From Metaruminococcus_A gallistercoris (GTDB taxonomy: Bacteria; Bacillota; Clostridia; Oscillospirales; Ruminococcaceae): a stretch of 33,668 nucleotides of DNA. The notes beneath the pieces were generated by a model. That model made no database searches. It was given only the letters and a program-made list of their open reading frames with translations, and had not been told where the DNA came from. This document shows, in pieces, positions 32,077 through 33,668 of this stretch. Positions within the stretch are counted from its first letter, which is position 1, and the number at the start of each line of letters is the position of its first letter. Where the stretch lies: the NCBI GenBank assembly GCA_904394975.1, contig CAJFNQ010000014.1, positions 1-33,668 on the forward strand. The letters run 5' to 3'. A program made the translations under genes and the position numbers.

Positions 32077-32862
32077 ATGAATGCTACAGTATGGCAGGGA
32101 CTGATGATCCCTTTTGTTGGAACAACATTGGGGGCTGCTTGCGTTTTTTTGATGAAGAAAAGTCTCAAATCATCAATACAACGCGCTCTTACCGGTTTTG
32201 CGGCAGGAGTAATGGTAGCCGCCTCTATCTGGAGTTTGCTTTTGCCGGCTATGGAACAAGCAGCCGATATGGGAAAATGGTCGTTTGTTCCGGCGGTTAT
32301 TGGTTTTTGGCTCGGTATTTTATTCCTTTTTGGGCTGGATCGGCTGATTCCGCATCTGCACCGTGGAAGTTCAGAGGCGGAAGGAATAAAAGCTAAATTA
32401 GGAAGAACAACCATGCTGACTTTAGCGGTCGCATTACATAATCTGCCCGAAGGAATGGCTGTAGGGGTGGTATTCGCCGGCTGGTTATCCGGAGATAGCG
32501 GAATTACACTAACTGGAGCGTTGGCGCTTTCTTTGGGAATCGCTATTCAAAATTTCCCTGAAGGGGCTATTATTTCTATGCCACTGAAAGCGGAAGGGTT
32601 ATCCAAGCCAAGATCGTTTTTTTACGGTGTGTTATCCGGTATCGTAGAACCTGTAGGGGCGGCATTGACCATTCTTTTAGCGGGAATTATGGTTCCGGCA
32701 TTGCCATATGCTCTAAGCTTCGCGGCAGGCGCCATGATCTATGTGGTCGTTGAAGAACTGGTCCCTGAAATGTCAGCAGGAAAACATTCTAACATCGGTA
32801 CAATGTTCTTTGCCGTAGGTTTTACATTGATGATGGCACTGGACGTGGCACTGGGGGCTTAA
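32077..32862 (+). CDS. ZIP family divalent metal transporter
   Basis: 261 aa with about eight membrane segments. The two metal-binding helices show the ZIP signature motifs HNLPEGMAVG and QNFPEGAIIS, followed by an E-rich VVEELVPE segment. An internal His-containing loop (IPHLHRGSSEAEG) separates helices 3 and 4, as is usual. It should import Zn2+, and perhaps Mn2+ or Fe2+, across the cytoplasmic membrane (ZupT/GufA-like). ATG with GGAG 7 nt upstream. It stands alone, with a long leader and operator-like dyads on both sides, which suggests metal-responsive control. Confidence 0.92.
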   Translation: MNATVWQGLMIPFVGTTLGAACVFLMKKSLKSSIQRALTGFAAGVMVAASIWSLLLPAMEQAADMGKWSFVPAVIGFWLGILFLFGLDRLIPHLHRGSSEAEGIKAKLGRTTMLTLAVALHNLPEGMAVGVVFAGWLSGDSGITLTGALALSLGIAIQNFPEGAIISMPLKAEGLSKPRSFFYGVLSGIVEPVGAALTILLAGIMVPALPYALSFAAGAMIYVVVEELVPEMSAGKHSNIGTMFFAVGFTLMMALDVALGA

Positions 32863-32901
32863 TCACCGCGCAAAACTAGGCAAACAGCGGAAAACACATT
32901 C

Positions 32902-32937
32902 GCTAAACAAGGTGTTCTTTTAAACACCTTGTTTAGC
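32902..32937. repeat. Perfect 15-bp inverted repeat after the ZIP gene
   Basis: GCTAAACAAGGTGTT (32902-32916) pairs perfectly with 32923-32937 around a 6-nt loop. There is no U run on either strand, so it is not a standard intrinsic terminator, though it may still stabilise or end the ZIP mRNA. Confidence 0.75.
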
Positions 32938-33090
32938 CTAGAGCGCAAATTTGTGCAAATACATACCCATGCAGTTTACGCTTTCCTGTTTCATAAGCAG
33001 TTATTAAAACGGTTTGCAGAGAACACATTTTGGAGTTAACAGTCGCATTAAACTCATAGAAGTTTCTCTTGAGTTTATTTTTTGTGCCAT

Positions 33091-33110
33091 AAGTTAGCAA
33101 TGGCTAACTT
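33091..33110. promoter_or_regulatory. DtxR-family-like operator dyad
   Basis: A perfect 8-bp dyad AAGTTAGC/GCTAACTT with a 4-nt centre. It resembles the TTAGGTTAG/CTAACCTAA arrangement bound by DtxR/IdeR/MntR metalloregulators. A related TTAGTT/AACTAA dyad follows at 33210-33223. It lies between a ZIP metal transporter gene and an ABC transporter gene. The binding protein is inferred only. Confidence 0.35.
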
Positions 33111-33283
33111 TAGCCTATTCAAAAAATCAGTCTCCCTCGGAATTGATATACAAAAATATTTTTATCACCTAAATCACACCGTAGAAACGGTATTTTTTAC
33201 GCCACACAGTTAGTTAAAACTAATCAAACCGATCTATAAAAAGCAGCCCTTTCCATATTGTATCAGACAACAATTTTTAATTG

Positions 33284-33403
33284 ATGAATTGCATCAAATT
33301 TACCAATGAACCCTTTGGATATCATCGGGTATCTTTCTTGTTTCCAATAGCCGCCGCTTTTTGGGCAGCGATAAAAAATAGTAAAGGATGTGCGAAAACA
33401 TGA
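33284..33403 (+). CDS. Short ORF overlapping the ABC transporter start (possible gene remnant)
   Basis: 39 codons with no SD at the ATG. The peptide ends in a hydrophobic then basic tail (FPIAAAFWAAIKNSKGCAKT). The stop overlaps the next start as ATGA, the classic arrangement of coupled genes in an operon. It could be the last piece of an upstream operon gene whose 5' part was deleted, with AT-rich sequence now in front. Coding status is doubtful. Confidence 0.25.
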   Translation: MNCIKFTNEPFGYHRVSFLFPIAAAFWAAIKNSKGCAKT

Positions 33404-33668
33404 TGATCAACAAACGGCTCATCAGCACGGTCCCCGAGAGCAAAAAATACATAGCGGGAAATGTGGTTTTACAGTGGTGCTCCCTTGCAGCGAATATCGC
33501 CCTGATGCTCGGCATTTCCCGGATGCTTGCGGAGCTTTTCAGGGGTTCGGCCTCGGCGCAGCTTTTCGCAGTGACGGGAGGTGTTGTAATTCTGGCTCTG
33601 GCAGTCCGGTTTTTCTGCTCCATCGGGGCCGCCAAAATGGGGTATTTCTCCTCCAAAGCAGTCAAAAA
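33400..33668 (+). CDS. ABC transporter permease/ATPase, CydD-like, N-terminal part (runs off window)
   Basis: The frame is open from the ATG at 33400 to the window edge (89 codons). It reads MMINKRLISTVPESKKYIAG, then a first membrane segment (VVLQWCSLAANIALMLGI) and a second (FAVTGGVVILALAVRFFCSI). This matches the start of CydD-type half-transporters of Clostridia (cysteine/glutathione export family linked to cytochrome bd, or related exporters). The SD is AAAGGA about 11 nt upstream. Codons are visibly G+C-richer than the AT-rich sequence just before. A CydC-like partner gene would be expected beyond the window. Confidence 0.75.
   Translation, partial: MMINKRLISTVPESKKYIAGNVVLQWCSLAANIALMLGISRMLAELFRGSASAQLFAVTGGVVILALAVRFFCSIGAAKMGYFSSKAVK

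Larger units (their letters stand above)
32863..33283. other. Gene-free AT-rich stretch with several dyads
   Basis: No supported gene. It contains the 15-bp inverted repeat (32902-32937) and a perfect dyad AAGTTAGC-AATG-GCTAACTT (33091-33110). A small terminator-like hairpin ACCGT-AGAA-ACGGT followed by ATTTTTT lies at 33178-33198. A dyad TTAGTT-AA-AACTAA lies at 33210-33223, and TTGATG-AATTG-CATCAA begins at 33281. Confidence 0.5.

Noticed and set aside
33300..33665. 121-codon minus-strand frame at the right edge
   Set aside because: The plus strand here encodes the CydD-like ABC start with clear membrane segments; the minus frame has no SD or pattern.
1..33668. CRISPR arrays, insertion sequences, prophage genes, rRNA genes
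   Set aside because: No regularly spaced repeats, transposase, integrase or structural phage motifs and no rRNA-like sequence were seen on reading both strands.

Overview
The window is a bacterial chromosome segment. It most likely comes from an endospore-forming, low-to-mid G+C Firmicute of class Clostridia, of the Ruminococcaceae/Oscillospiraceae kind. Four things support this: a partial spoIIID at the left edge; an IspH-ribosomal protein S1 fusion, an arrangement known from Clostridia; strong Shine-Dalgarno sites at most genes; and vegetative promoters of the TTGACA / 17-18 nt / TATAAT type. I cannot assign genus or species. I see no CRISPR array, intact insertion sequence, prophage or replication origin.

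Layout. 1-118: 5' part of spoIIID (minus strand). 119-495: a gene-free stretch with palindromes, a rightward promoter-like element and a terminator, which together could define a small RNA. 496-5682 (minus): a cytoplasmic GH43 beta-xylosidase and a two-subunit ABC exporter in which the degenerate catalytic residues all fall into one composite ATP site. 5948-9656 (minus): a DUF4867-type protein, an aldo/keto reductase and AsnB, each with its own terminator. 9895-14634 (plus): a ROK sugar kinase, a GNAT acetyltransferase, a GH8 exo-oligoxylanase-like enzyme and a GH63/trehalase-like hydrolase. 14696-15901 (minus): a P-loop kinase-like protein and endonuclease III. 16026-23433 (minus) looks like one long transcription unit: an uncharacterised six-hairpin-like protein, an RpiR-family regulator, a BaiN-type flavoprotein, cmk, plsC and ispH-rpsA, with tight overlaps and GTG/TTG starts. 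23525-24900: a MATE transporter broken by a one-base frameshift at a homopolymer. 24973-28863 (minus): an orphan FumA beta-type subunit coupled to a DivIVA-like coiled-coil protein, then the serC-serA serine pathway. 29137-30668: a DUF4358-type lipoprotein and a membrane-anchored SpoIIQ-like LytM protein. 30875-31211: tRNA-Pro, tRNA-Thr and tRNA-Tyr. 31212-33668: an AT-rich accessory-looking segment with an azoreductase remnant, a ZIP metal transporter flanked by operator-like dyads, and the start of a CydD-like ABC transporter that runs off the window.

How the genes work together. The GH43, GH8, GH63-like and six-hairpin-like proteins all lack signal peptides, so they would process imported oligosaccharides (xylo-oligosaccharides for GH43 and GH8) in the cytoplasm, and the ROK kinase could phosphorylate released hexose. 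The housekeeping block supplies CDP/dCDP, phosphatidic acid, isoprenoid precursors and S1. serC and serA make serine from 3-phosphoglycerate.

Most notable: a strong internal Shine-Dalgarno and ATG exactly at the IspH/S1 junction, which could release a free S1 protein of normal size from a gene whose own start is a TTG codon overlapping the plsC stop. I did not find a convincing wholly new multi-gene system. The best candidates for undescribed biology are that dual-product arrangement, the possible small RNA at about 345-465, the six-hairpin/RpiR pair upstream of housekeeping genes, the FumA-beta/DivIVA-like pair, and the operator-rich ZIP locus.
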